Assembly: GCA_034769895.1 (NCBI GenBank)
Contig: CM068373.1
Coordinates: 20,317,967 to 20,381,966 of the forward strand
Length of the DNA stretch: 64,000 nucleotides
Origin: Magicicada septendecula
Taxonomy: Eukaryota; Arthropoda; Insecta; Hemiptera; Cicadidae
Reading direction: 5' to 3'
This document shows positions 32,621-44,072 of the stretch, one piece after another (positions within the stretch are counted from its first letter, which is position 1; each line of letters starts with the position of its first letter). Made by a program: the position numbers and the translations under genes. The notes beneath the pieces were generated by a model. It worked only from the letters and a program-made list of their open reading frames with translations. It had not been told where the DNA came from and made no database searches.

Positions 32621-33361
32621 ATGCAAAGACGAGCTACTTCGAAAAAGAGGGCGGCAGAGGCCGAAAAAGAGGTGGACAAGGGGGATAAGGAGGCACACCC
32701 GTGGAGGATCCGGAAGTGTTACTAACCCAGGTGGAACCGAAACAACCCGCACCACCAGAGGAACAACCCGAATTACCAACTCAAACAGGGGAAATCAATG
32801 TACGGAAGGAACAATTAGAAAAGTCGACACGAACGGAAGATGGGGGTATACAAGAGATGATCAGAGCAATGATGGAAACAATGGAGCAGAACAGGAAGAA
32901 GGACACACAGTCTTTGAAAGAAGATATCAAATCCAGCATAGAAGAAAGTAAAAAGACAATGAAAGAAAATAATAAGAATATGGAGTCTAAAATGGAAGGA
33001 GTGAATAAAAACATAGAATCCAAAATCGAAGATTTGAAGGAGGACAACCATTCATTGAATGAAAAATTAGAGGATTTGAAGGAAGACAACCGATCCACAA
33101 AGGAAGAACTGGGCCGTAAGATAGAGAATATCAATAAGAGGATTGAGGAAACCAGTAAGAAGATGGAAAAGAAAATGGAGGAAACAAGTAGGAAAATGGA
33201 AAGCGACAATCAGCAACTGAGGGAACAGTTGGAGGAAAATAATCAGAAAATGGAGGAGAAAATGTACGAGAATAATCAAAGGTTAAGAGAAGAACTAAGG
33301 GAAGTCAACCAGGAGAGCATGAATAAGGTAGACGAGAGAACTGAATTGGCGAAGGAAGAGT
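32621..33361 (+). pseudogene. gag: Second family B gag, frameshifted and truncated
   Basis: Starts ATG 32621 (MQRRATSKKRAAEAEK). A one-base deletion near 32692-32700, relative to the first gag, breaks the frame after about 25 codons. The following frame then runs through the coiled coil (EDPEVLLTQVEPKQP onward) to 33361. There the sequence changes abruptly to TGTGAAGC, the end of a minus-strand family A LTR. The capsid and tail are absent. High similarity to 24632-25373 shows a recent common source. Confidence 0.9.
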
Positions 33362-34603
33362 TGTGAAGCTATTTATTTATCACAATTATTTTGAGTACCA
33401 TACACATAGAAATACCTAGAATGACTTTCACTTACCATCCCGACATGCTCTTTTGGGTCCAGGGTCTCATACGAACACCAAGATACAAACACAATTTTGA
33501 AGGTTGCGTAAATAAGTTACATAACACCAGTTTAAGAAGAGAATTTCCATTTTAATGTTTTACTGTTACTTTAGTGAAATTAAGAACATACATTTAGTAA
33601 ATACATGTTTCAGGTGTTGTGCAACACGTGACTGTGTTGTAATATGACTTACAATCTACGGCTTACCTTATTTTTTCTAGGACACAAACATAAAATGCAA
33701 ACACAAATATAAACAGAAAGCCGCCCAGCTTTGCCACACTCACATTTATACTAAATTAAAAACCCCTTAACATTTTATGCAAATCAGAAGCCCCCTTCGC
33801 CGGCCACTCGGTCTTCCCGCACACGCATTGTTCGGTTACACGGTTTCACTGTTCTGAAGAAAAAAAACGTGATCCGACTCCCTAGTCGTATTGACCGTGG
33901 TCACTTAACAGTTTTGCTGTACTACAACTTTAAAATATTTAAATATGTGTGACGAGCCTACAGAGGCCAACCCGATAACGGGAACCGTTGCTTGTCGACT
34001 GGCTGGAGCTGGTAACGTAACGGTTACATCTTCTTTTCTCTGGCGGGAAGCTGTTGTTCACGGCCACTATGGTTTTGTCGCTCATTGCTCATTTGCTGTG
34101 AGCTAACCATTTTATGTGTGGAATAAAGCTGGTATGTGTGTGTGACCCAAGGCCGATATTGGACTTGGCTCCGCTGACGTCATTGGAAAGGCCGGATTTA
34201 GCCATGACTTCCTGCCGCTCAAAAAAAAGCACATTGCTGGATTTTGCTCGTCCCAGGGCATCCTGTTTTGTGGCTGGATGCGTCACTCAAACTTATGTTG
34301 GGGCAGTTGCGTCTGTATGCCGCTACACAAGTACAGGTTTCTGAGAAGTTTGAAGGGGGTAAATGCTTCGCTTGCCGGCTTACACAATAACACCTGCGTA
34401 TCGCTTTTATCTCACTGTTTCTCAACATCGTGCTGTTGCATGGAAAATAATGTTGCAATGCGTTCTGTTATACTGGACTGAATTTCGTTACACAATAATT
34501 TTCACAACTTCTTTTTTTACAAGCCCGCACCAAAATGAAAGAAATAAAAATGTACTTGCCCCATACGGTAAAAATAAAAACACCCAAAAATTGACCCGCT
34601 ACA
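33362..34603 (-). repeat. Family A LTR, minus strand (1242 bp)
   Basis: On the minus strand it starts TGTAGCGGGTC (plus 34603) right after a GAGGGGGTAT purine run, and ends GCTTCACA at plus 33362, giving TG...CA ends. It cuts the second family B gag. A donor-like GGTAAGTG lies about 70 bases before its 3' end (plus 33431-33436). GC-richer sequence at 33780-34480 is probably U3/promoter. No coding frame. Confidence 0.7.
33431..33436 (-). promoter_or_regulatory. Splice-donor-like GGTAAG near LTR 3' end
   Basis: On the minus strand ATG|GTAAGTG, about 70 bases upstream of the LTR end. The same kind of donor occurs in four other family A copies, but the TTCG...CGAA hairpin is degenerate here. Confidence 0.35.
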
Positions 34604-34910
34604 ATACCCCCTCGATGAGAATTCTGCTGTTTACAACAGAAGAAATCTCATCGATAAACCCCGAAGAGGACCGGTGAGGAACTGGTGCCAACAACCCCCT
34701 GGTTCTTACTACTTATGGGTACACTACCCCCCCCTGGCTCAGCGACCATAGACTCATCTGAACGAGATCACTGGACTTCTCCGTAAGAGATCCCAACACC
34801 GAGAAATCGAACAGACTCGCACCACAGCGCGCCTTGCCTTTTGACATGCTACCCCCAAAAATCCTCAATCCCTGGCTAAAATTATTCCAGCTCCTCCGCC
34901 GATATGTTTC
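34604..34910 (-). other. Conserved block C with pre-LTR hairpin and purine tract, copy 3
   Basis: On the minus strand it aligns with 3455-3769. The hairpin is CGATGAGA...TCTCATCG (plus 34613-34620 and 34646-34653), a compensated A-T to G-C change from the CAATGAGA...TCTCATTG of the other copies. It is followed by GAGGGGGTAT and the LTR. Confidence 0.65.
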
Positions 34911-36949
34911 CCCTTTTTGCAAGCTGGGCTGCCTTTAGCAAATACTGGGCTCACACACACTAACATTACATGTTGCCCTAACACACAAAAAATAAAAAAA
35001 TTCTTTTAAAATTTATTAAAAATTTAAAAAATTCAAAATTCAAAAAAAATAATATTTTATCAAAAATTCTCTTCCACTTTTTTCTAATTTTTGTTTCAAA
35101 TGACAACCTAGACATTTCTAATAATATAAACACATCCTTACTCTAACATGAGAACCACTTATAGTCTACCAATACCATACAATACAATAAAATAAACATG
35201 GTTAATGCACATATAATAAAAGAATCATTATCTAACATATTCATTCGCTGGCAGGCGAAAAATCACGTTTTTGTTTTTTTTTTCAAAAAATTAAAGTTTT
35301 CAAAAATTTTGAAATTCAAAAAAATTTAAATTTGTTCATTAAATATTTATTAAATTTATTTATTAAATAACATATTTATTAAAATAATTCAAATATTGGT
35401 TTGAATTAATTAAACAAACAAATCAAAATTGGCTTCCTACTATACAAGCTTGGTAGGTGTATAACCTCATCAGCTGATCGAAAGTAGGTCAAGTCCAAAA
35501 CCCCTTGACCTACATATGTTATGTATGATTTCTATCTGAAATACATTTGACATCTGTAAAATCCTAACTTGAAATACAAAACGTAATAAAACAAAATATT
35601 TAAAACGAACAAATATTTAATATAAATAATCATCAACTTGATATTTAAATTATTTAAAACAAACAATTCTTGACTTTATCTTGTTTTCCACCTTTTATCA
35701 AAATTCTGTCACTGGTTTAAAATAAAAATTTTATATTCTTTATTATCAATCTCTCTCTTTTTTCTTAACAATCTCGCTATACTTTACTGTGGGTGATGTA
35801 ACTCATTTATTCTCATTTACTGTACTACTAGATCTGTATACATATATAATCTTTACCTTTTGACTCTAATATTCATCAACTTCAATTATCATGACACCCA
35901 TCTCTATCAAAATATCTATCCCAAAACACACTAAACCCCAACTTATCATTTAACACAAATCGCTACCTTCTCTACATATATAAAAAAAATACTCTCTAAC
36001 CCTTTGTACATAGGATATGTGTTTCCCTTACCCAAAAACTCAATTCCCTTATTTGGCCCCTGGACCCTCCCTAGGTAACCCTTTCCGGCGCCAATCGGTC
36101 CTAATCCCGTCCCAACCCTTGTTGTGGACTCCCCAAATACACTACCCCCTAATACAAAATTGCCATCCCCAAAAATCTCAATCTCATAACCTTACTACAA
36201 TTACACAAAATAACCTCATTAATTATAAACAACAACATATCACTCAAAATCTACATAAATTCTCCATTACAACTGTGTCAACATCTATATTTCACAAAAT
36301 TCTGTTATATTGCATTAACTCAGAAACAACATTACATCATATTCATCTCTACTATTTCAAATTCAACTTTGATTTTAACTTGGACAGATATATGTGTCCC
36401 ATAAAATTATGCATCACCCAAAAATTATCTCTTATTAGCTGGCATAAATTGTTACTTTGTTTCTCATTTTATCAAATTATCTTCCTCATTACTTTAGAAC
36501 ATCTGTGATACATTAAAACATTACCTTGGACATTAATTATTTGTAACATTTACAAACCAACATACCAGTGACATGGTATTGCTGATCAGCTGATACCCTA
36601 ACACAATGAAAATACATCTTTTACTTGAACCACTTACATGAAATATACATATTTATTTATCATTATTCCTCACCTCCTTGTTTCTCATTTCTCTGATTCT
36701 GATTATTTTGTGTTACCACCTGCCAGACAGTTTAATTATTGGCTTAGAAAAGAATATACATACATAATAATGAAAATACATATTCTTATCAATACTTATC
36801 TAACAGACAACAATAAAATAATACATTTAAAATTATGGCATGGATAACTTGTATTAAGAGTCTGAGCATATAATTATGTGGACAGAGCACAAGCATTTTT
36901 GATTGGATTCAAAATTTGAATTAGCAAAACTTTTGTCGTAAAATTTAAG
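34911..36949 (-). other. AT-rich non-coding interior of minus-strand family A copy
   Basis: A strongly AT-rich stretch with no recognisable domain on either strand. A 163-codon plus-strand frame at 36017-36508 is low-complexity and shows no family signature, so I do not call a gene. The GC-richer tract at 36010-36180 has no match I can place. Confidence 0.5.
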
Positions 36950-37390
36950 TTCGTGACTCATTTGAGTCACCTCCCAGCCACACACACTATTTCGGATTAT
37001 GGTGGACTGTGGCGCCCATGCGCTTCGGCAGAGACTGTATATTTTGGAGCAGGTTTTTTACCTCTCCGTGTCTCTGCTTCCGCTATTAAGTTTTAAAAGT
37101 ACTGAACATCATCATGTCCTTGTTCTATAATCATACACCCTTAAAACGGTTCTACCACCGGTCTTGCTACCCCAAGGCGGGCAGAGTGGCAGCCGCTGTT
37201 CCATAGTTCCGGCAGATTTCCTCTAATGTCACCCCCCAATGAATTTCCAATATATACCAATTTCAAGTCAGCTATGGTCAAGGGACTTGATATGACCATA
37301 GCTGGCCGCTGGCCAAAACCACGGTTAGTGCTGGTAAGACAGTAACCGCCCGAAAAGTCGGGGAAATCTAACTTTAATTTAATTGCCTGT
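36950..37390 (-). other. Conserved structured block B, copy 3 (family A)
   Basis: On the minus strand it aligns with 2086-2470. Stems (plus coordinates): CGGTTA 37322-37327 with TAACCG 37343-37348; GCAGAGAC 37028-37035 with GTCTCTGC 37070-37077, enclosing AGGT 37051-37054 with ACCT 37060-37063; GTGACTC 36953-36959 with GAGTCAC 36964-36970. All occupy the same places as stems of different sequence in copy 1. 'gcgccacagtcca' and 'gtgtgtgtgg' are conserved in sequence. Confidence 0.65.
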
Positions 37391-37841
37391 TTCATTAATA
37401 CTATTATGTGCGACACGGTAGTTTGGCAGTATGTACACTTTAAATTACACTGATAAGGTGTGCCGCACATTTATCGCCCTTTTGGCCTCCGATGGAGGTA
37501 ACACTCACTGTTACCCCCAACCCATTTCGCTATTTGCGAGAGCACAGGCAACCCCCACAATAGCCACTTAATAGCTAACTAATTTATTAACAATTGAACT
37601 AAACTTTCTACATATACAGTTCAACACTCCATTGTTCTATCACTCCATTGAGCACCAATCTACCCCCCAAAATCATCCCCACTTCTTGTATTGATATCAA
37701 GTTTATATTTTGTTACACATCGTTTCAAAGCGTTCCCATGCTCACTGATACTAACTCTTGACAATTGTTTTTGGTCACTTAATTCTAGAATTTATTTAAT
37801 TTTGAAATTGTATATATACAAAATTGTTTTGGTATATATAT
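37391..37841 (-). other. Non-coding end of minus-strand family A copy
   Basis: No coding frame. The 5' LTR expected here on the minus strand is not found; the family C LTR begins at 37842, so this copy is cut. Confidence 0.5.
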
Positions 37842-40800
37842 TGTAGCGTGACAGATGTATGCATAATATTGAATGGCAATTGATCATTAGAATAATGAAG
37901 TTATAATATTTAAATTTGGAAGAAAGCATTAAGTTTAATATAAATAGATTAATTCATAGCAACTGTGGAAAGAAATCATTATTATAAAGAAAATACAAGT
38001 TCAAATAAAAGGAGTTACTAGTGATGAGTCATCCAAGACGTCTCATAACCAAAGGTATTCAAGGTATAACCCAGGAAGGTAAAAAAGTAAATAACAAAGC
38101 AGTACTGAATATAACCAAACCCACAACGAGTAAGAATAAATAGAAGAGAGACCCTAAAATAAGCCAAGATCAAACAATACAGGTGGTGTATTTCTGAAAT
38201 AAAGAAGAAGATGGAGAAGATCCCAAGAAACCTGATGGCATCAAGAAGAAGATGGAGAAGATACCAGTCCCAGAAGGCAGGAGAAAAGAAGACTGATGAA
38301 AGAAGAAGAAGGCAGCATCCTGAAGAAGATGTCATGCTCTTATAAAAGACACCCAAATCCCTATATCCCCAAAATAAATATTTAAAAATAAAAGTATAAC
38401 GAAATAAAAACCACATGTATATAAATTTAAGAGAGAGAAGTGTATAAAGTAAAAGTTGCCTGTGAACTAAGATGAAACAATAATATAGTACCCATGGAAC
38501 AAATCTCCATTGAAAAAACGCTAACCAATTTATTATGTTAATAAGACTATACGACCATTTAGCATTAACATAATATATAAGTGCAAAGTGAACCAGTGAT
38601 AGTTTTGGGTATTATAAAAAATGAACGTTGTGTTTCATTCTTGGCAATCACAAACATTGGATGCAATGAAATATGCAATTTTTCAATGACTTAAAATGTG
38701 TACTGTGACAATATGTTGTTCATAAGACATGAATCTGTTTAAAATAACATTTTGTTTTACATGAAAAAAGAAAAACAGATTTCATAATACTTTTTGAACA
38801 ATTCATACTATTTATTTATTAATGACAGGGTACAATTCCCCAAAGACAATGTATAAAAGACAGTATAAAAACTGTAGAATCCTACTTATAATAATAGTTA
38901 GAAATAAGAATATAAATATAAGGTTTTTATGTATATAGTACAAGAATGTTTAAAAATGTTTTAGATATAAGGCCATTTGTTTGGGTCTGAAACAACTAAC
39001 ATCAGAACTATAAAAATAGTTACCACTTGTAAATAGTAGAGAGTAATTAAGATGTTAGTTAGTAAAAAACCTTTTTTGTAAACCATGTTTCCATGTTGGA
39101 AATGGGGATTTTGTTGCAAAATGTCTGACTTGAAGACAACCATTTATTTTAAAAAAATATTCTTTATTTTGTTTAACTATTATTTGTATTGTAACCAATA
39201 CTAATTGTTTTTGTGTAATTTGAAAACATGTTTAATTTATAATACTATATGTAAAAGTCAGAGAGGGTATCATACATCATATATTGTTTGTAAAATATTT
39301 TGTAAGAAAAATTGTTAAAAAATCATAGGCCAAAAGAATGGGAACCAAACTTCATCAAAACAGAGAAATTGCTCATTTAAATGCAAATAAACAAAAGGGG
39401 TTTAGACAAAATAAACTTGAGATCAAGCCATATAATTGCAAATACCATTTAGAAAGATTTTAATAAATTATATTCAGAATTATAAATAAAAATGAAAATG
39501 ACTAAACTCAGAAATTTAGACATGGGAGTCATATATTCCAGAATAATGTTTCAGAATACAACTAATTCAATTAATTACCAGAAAATAAGGGAATATGAAC
39601 CTTTTAATACAATATAGGATTATTAATATTAAATATAACTGATAAAATGGCTGAATTTATATAATGACAGGAAGTAAATTTTGATGTTTTGACTTTTCAG
39701 AGTATACCAAACTGAAAGTAAAATTACTATTTTTTGGACAGAAAACACTATAAAACGGCATTATTTAATCTGAAAATAAGCTGAATGAACTGAAAGATTA
39801 ATTTAAATAACATCTAGTGAATAAAATTGATAAATAACCCAAGTTTAGGTATTTATATAGTGAAATATTAAAGTGTGCACAGGATATGAAAATATATTTG
39901 AACAATGTTAAGAATAATATTATATGGGCTAAGAGTTTAATTGAAACTGAAGGAAACAGTTAGTTAATTATTGGTATTTGAACGGTTAACATGACAAACG
40001 TTTTGTAACGTGCCTAACCTAACTTATAATAGTCATATAAAGCGAGTGTATAGTACGTTATTGTGAAATCGCGAGTGACTTGTAAAATAATTCTAAAACT
40101 ATCATATTATAACAGAAACAATCAAGAAACACTCCATAACACAGAACAATACATATCTACTCCGAAAAACACCACAAAACACTAGAAAACTGTATAATAC
40201 ATTAACCCAAATTAGTGACGGAATCGGGGAAAGTGTTTGAACTAATAATTACACGGATACACTAAATACAACTCAGAAACAGTACACCAGTCACTACACA
40301 ACATTTAGCAAGAGATTTGCAGACACAAGAACAGGAATACTCCCAGAAAATACATTATTTGGAACGCAGCAGCAACGAGCAACATTTTGATCAACTTGAT
40401 GGCCGCCATTTGCTTTTGACGATCCCAGTGCCTTCTCCTAGTTCAACCCAGCTGTTTGGTGAAAATAATTATTTTATTTTCAAATTATTATTCAATGTCT
40501 GTGTTTAGTAATAATTATTAATTTGATTGTAACGTTATACTTTTTAAATATTAGCCCGATTTCTCTGACTTTGATAATAATTGGCTGTTTAAAGAACCCT
40601 GTATAATTTTTATATAATATACTTTGTAACTTTTTCGATAACCTGAGAGTCGATTATAATCGATAAGAGTCAAATTGCTATTAATTAATAAAACATTAAT
40701 ATTCTTCAACACTAAATAGTTCTTCATTTCATAAATATTACTAGTTATCATTAATATAATTATAATTAATAATCTATCAGGACTTACCACCTATAAGTGA

Positions 40801-41352
40801 AGATAACCTAAAAAAATAAAAAGGTAAACAAGTATCGATTGGTTTGAAGACAATCTTATGAGTGGTGATAGTTTTTTTTTAAAATATACCAAAACTTTAA
40901 TAAAAATTTTCAGAAGAGCATTACACTTTTTAAAACTTCACAGCCCTATATCAATTAATTGATTATAATTAATTAATTAATAAAATTAAAATTTTTTTTA
41001 ATTATTTTTTTTTATAAACATAATTTTTTTTTTAAATTTTCTTCAAAACGATAACTTTTGTTTTGAAACTTTCGGTGAAGCTGAACATACATTTCTTCAT
41101 CAACATTACGCTACTCGACCAGTCTTGCTACCATTGGGACTCGACCAGCTGGGAAACTTAAGGAAGTGTTTCAGGCCAGTAAGACGTAGAGAGCCACACC
41201 AATTACACACCAATTAAACATATTACATTACAACTTTATTTTATTTTATTACAAATTGGTTAGCCCAAACAGTGGGGCTTGATTACATCGGAGTCTCATA
41301 CTTCACAATCTCGTATCATCAACACACATCAATTATTTATTTTATTATTACA
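37842..41352 (+). repeat. Outer family C LTR, left copy (3511 bp)
   Basis: TGTAGCGTGACAG...TTATTACA. TATA-like TATATAA at 40611-40617 and a CGATA cluster at 40635-40666, in the same order as family B. Near the 3' end 'ttacaaattgg...ggggctt' occurs twice (about 41249-41280 and 41348-41378), the second being the real LTR end plus primer site. A 132-codon antisense frame (38018-38416) is rejected as coding. Confidence 0.9.
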
Positions 41353-41355
41353 AAT

Positions 41356-41366
41356 TGGCGCACAAC
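41356..41366 (+). other. Primer-binding site, outer family C
   Basis: TGGCGCACAAC three bases after the LTR end, followed by 'tttaggggc'; Lys-tRNA-like with one mismatch to TGGCGCCCAAC. Confidence 0.7.
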
Positions 41367-41465
41367 TTTAGGGGCTTTAATTTGCGATTGGAAGGCCAAT
41401 ACATTCTGCCCAATCACTAGTTGGAGCTAGGCAACAGCTACAAAGCCAGAGAATTTCGAGGGAAA

Positions 41466-43457
41466 ATGCAACGACGTGCAACATCTAAGAAACGGGCGGC
41501 GGAGGCCGAGAAAGAAATAGAAGCTGACATGGACAACAAGGAGGCGACGCCAGTAGAGGCGGAAGAGGTATTACCACCGGTGTTGTCCAAACAAACTGAA
41601 CAACCGGAGATACCTACACAAACAGTGGAAATCAATGTGCCGGAGAAGGAAACAGAGAACATGACAACACAACAAATGTTCAGGATGATGATGGAAAAAA
41701 TGGAATCCACAAGTAAGGAATTGAAGGAAGACAATCAATCCTTGAGTAAGAAAATGGGGAGTGATAACCAGTCCTTGAAAGAAGATATCAAATCCAGCAA
41801 GGAAGAAACAAATAAGAAGTTAGAAGAATTAAAGGAAGACAACCAGTCCCTGACGAAGAAGATGGAAGAAAACAGCAAGAAGATGGAAGAAGAGATGGGG
41901 AAGAAGTTAGAAGAATTGAAGGAAGACAACCAATCGTTCAAGGAAGAATTCAAGTCGACCAAAGAAGAATTGATTAATAAAATTGAAAATACTAATCAGA
42001 AAATCGATGAAACCAGGAAGAAGATAGAGAAGAACAACCGACAATTGAAGGAAGAGTTGAAAGAAGATAACAGGAAGTTGGAAGAGAAGATGGGGGAGAA
42101 GCTGGAAGAATTGAGAGAGGACAATCAAATTCTAAGAGAAGAGTTAAGGGAGGTTAATCAGGAGAATTTGGACAAACTGGACGAAAGGATGGAATTGTTG
42201 CGAGAAGAACTGAATAAAGAAATCACTGTTAACAAAAAAGCGATGAATAAGAAGATGGAAGAAGAAAATATAATGGTCAATCGACAGATTCGAGAGATTG
42301 ATGGAAAGTGCAACCAGACCAAAAAGGAGGTCCATGAGTTTAAAGAAGTGGTGAACATCAAGTTCACAAATATTGAAGAACATAGTCGTAGGAAGGTAGA
42401 AGAACAGAGGAAGGAAAATCAAGAAGAGTTCGGAAAAGTACGCAACCAAGTCACAGAGCGATGTAATGATATACAAGAGACCATGGCCAATATCACCGGT
42501 CAGGTGCGACAAAGCCGAGAGGAGATGGAAGCGATTAGAAACAGACCGACTCATTTCACCGGATTGCCCGTCAACGAAAGCCGAGAGTGGCTCAACTTCC
42601 GGCAATACAAACGCAAGCCGATGGAGTTCCTGGCTAGGGTAGAAGAATATTTGACCAAGCATAAAATTACCCAATGGAGCCATAGCAGGGAGATATTCGA
42701 CGAGTCTTTCCGAGACATAACAGATAATTGGTGGATGGCCAACCGGAGTGAAATTTCCGACTACCAACAGTTCCGGAAAATGTTTAAGACAAAATACTGG
42801 TCTGAGACCACCCAGAACTTGATCCGAGACAATATTTGTAATGGAAGATACAGGTCACAATTAGGTAGCAGTATGACGGCGTATTTCTTGGGGAAGGTGT
42901 GTATGGCAAAACACCTTGAGACAGCAATCCCAGAAGAATGTTTAGTGAACAAGATATCGTATCACTATGATGAGGACATTATCAGGGCCCGGAGAGGTAG
43001 CCAGATCAAGACGATCCAGGGAATGACCGAGTTATTGGAGGGATACGAGAACGAAGAGTATTATCGGCAGAGCAGAAAGAGAAATGAGAGACCAGAAGTA
43101 AGGCCGACTACCTACCCCAATAACGGCAATAACCATACAAGTAACCGGAACCAGCCCAGTAATTACGACGGCCCTAACAACCAGCCGCGTAATAACCAGT
43201 TTAACGGTAATTTTAACGGCGTAAGGAATAACAACCCCTACCCAAATAATAGAAACAATTTTTATCAACAAAATAATAATGTCCCATACAGTCAGAGAAA
43301 TCCATATCCCAACAATAATGGTGACAGACCTTACCCACCTAACCGAAATTTCTATTATAATAATTTTAGTAATAACAATAATAACAGTAATAATAACCCA
43401 GTGTCGCGCCCTAGGGTAAATTTTATAAGAGCAACCGAGATGATGGACCCTGGTTGA
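41466..43457 (+). CDS. gag: Family C Gag, outer copy, open but with replaced C terminus
   Basis: Starts at ATG 41466 (MQRRATSKKRAAEAEK), which matches the family B start; the frame is open a further 15 codons upstream without an ATG. About 663 residues. Order: basic N terminus, coiled coil (about 78-365; LEELKEDNQS repeats), capsid domain (about 370-535; ESREWLNFRQYKRKPMEFL, WWMANRSEIS, GSSMTAYFLGKV), Asn/Pro/Tyr-rich tail with RPRVNFIRA near the end. The last few residues (TEMMDPG, then TGA 43455) differ from the inner copy, so the slippery site and the end of gag are lost. It would form capsid-like particles if expressed; there is no zinc knuckle. It is the only uninterrupted capsid frame in the window. 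Confidence 0.85.
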   Translation: MQRRATSKKRAAEAEKEIEADMDNKEATPVEAEEVLPPVLSKQTEQPEIPTQTVEINVPEKETENMTTQQMFRMMMEKMESTSKELKEDNQSLSKKMGSDNQSLKEDIKSSKEETNKKLEELKEDNQSLTKKMEENSKKMEEEMGKKLEELKEDNQSFKEEFKSTKEELINKIENTNQKIDETRKKIEKNNRQLKEELKEDNRKLEEKMGEKLEELREDNQILREELREVNQENLDKLDERMELLREELNKEITVNKKAMNKKMEEENIMVNRQIREIDGKCNQTKKEVHEFKEVVNIKFTNIEEHSRRKVEEQRKENQEEFGKVRNQVTERCNDIQETMANITGQVRQSREEMEAIRNRPTHFTGLPVNESREWLNFRQYKRKPMEFLARVEEYLTKHKITQWSHSREIFDESFRDITDNWWMANRSEISDYQQFRKMFKTKYWSETTQNLIRDNICNGRYRSQLGSSMTAYFLGKVCMAKHLETAIPEECLVNKISYHYDEDIIRARRGSQIKTIQGMTELLEGYENEEYYRQSRKRNERPEVRPTTYPNNGNNHTSNRNQPSNYDGPNNQPRNNQFNGNFNGVRNNNPYPNNRNNFYQQNNNVPYSQRNPYPNNNGDRPYPPNRNFYYNNFSNNNNNSNNNPVSRPRVNFIRATEMMDPG

Positions 43458-43768
43458 CACAGATACCAAACACCATCAAGAAAAGGGACGGAGATCATGA
43501 TAACCGACTACAGCGAAAAACAATGTTGAAGGAGACGAAATAAATATCATTGAAAGGAAATGATACGAAGAATAAACATAGAAACAAAACTGGGTTTTAT
43601 GAATGAAGACTATTTAAGAAAATGAACATGACAAATAAGAATATGAGCAATGGAACGACATAAAGAAAATCGTCCATCTTCCTGGGTATATATAAAAGAA
43701 AAGAAAAAGTGGAGGTCAACTTATTAAAGTATAAATAATATGGTCCAGTGTAGAGTACAATATATAAC
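43458..43768 (+). other. Degenerate junction sequence between gag and pol end
   Basis: About 310 bases with weak resemblance to the end of gag, then AT-rich sequence I cannot place. It replaces some 3.3 kb of pol. Confidence 0.5.
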
Positions 43769-43884
43769 CATATGTTGTGGTAAATGATAAGCATAACAAT
43801 ACATATGAGTTGAAGGAAATCGTTTCAGGAAAAATCAAAGGAGTGTACAATCAAGCTTCTATGAAGAAATATTATGAAGAATGA
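43769..43884 (+). pseudogene. pol: Pol C-terminal remnant, outer family C
   Basis: Closely matches 53439-53555, the last 38 or so codons of the inner Pol, after the integrase core: it encodes PYVVVND, TYELKEIVSGKIKGVYN and the KKYYEE end, then TGA in place of TGA/TAA. The rest of pol is deleted. Confidence 0.85.
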
Positions 43885-43929
43885 GTTGTGAGTTTTAGAA
43901 TTTTGAATTTATTTTTTTTTTTTAATTCA

Positions 43930-44072
43930 AAAATAATGTAAGTACATCTTACAACCTAATATTTTGAAAAGAACATTCTGGAGAATTATAAGAAGGGATT
44001 TAGAATTTATATTTTAAAAAATTCTAAAATAATGTAAGTACATCTTACAACCTAATATTTTGAAAAGAACAT
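43930..44072 (+). repeat. Hairpin repeats of outer element, left part (2 units)
   Basis: Two GTAAGTACATCTTAC units (43937 and 44034), each followed by 'acctaatattttgaaaag' and 'aacatt'. The inner element is inserted in the second unit. Confidence 0.85.
44069..44072. repeat. Target-site duplication ACAT, left copy
   Basis: ACAT before TGTAAC; the right copy is 59763-59766, directly after TTACA. Joining the two flanks restores the 'gaacatt.tggagaatta' of the host repeat unit. Four bases is usual for Gypsy-type elements. Confidence 0.85.

Noticed and set aside
36017-36508. Plus-strand frame of 163 codons in the minus-strand family A interior
   Set aside because: AT-rich chance frame, no domain, absent from the other family A copies.
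33362-37841. Complete minus-strand family A element with two LTRs
   Set aside because: Only the 3' LTR is present; no matching 5' LTR or target duplication is found before the family C LTR at 37842.
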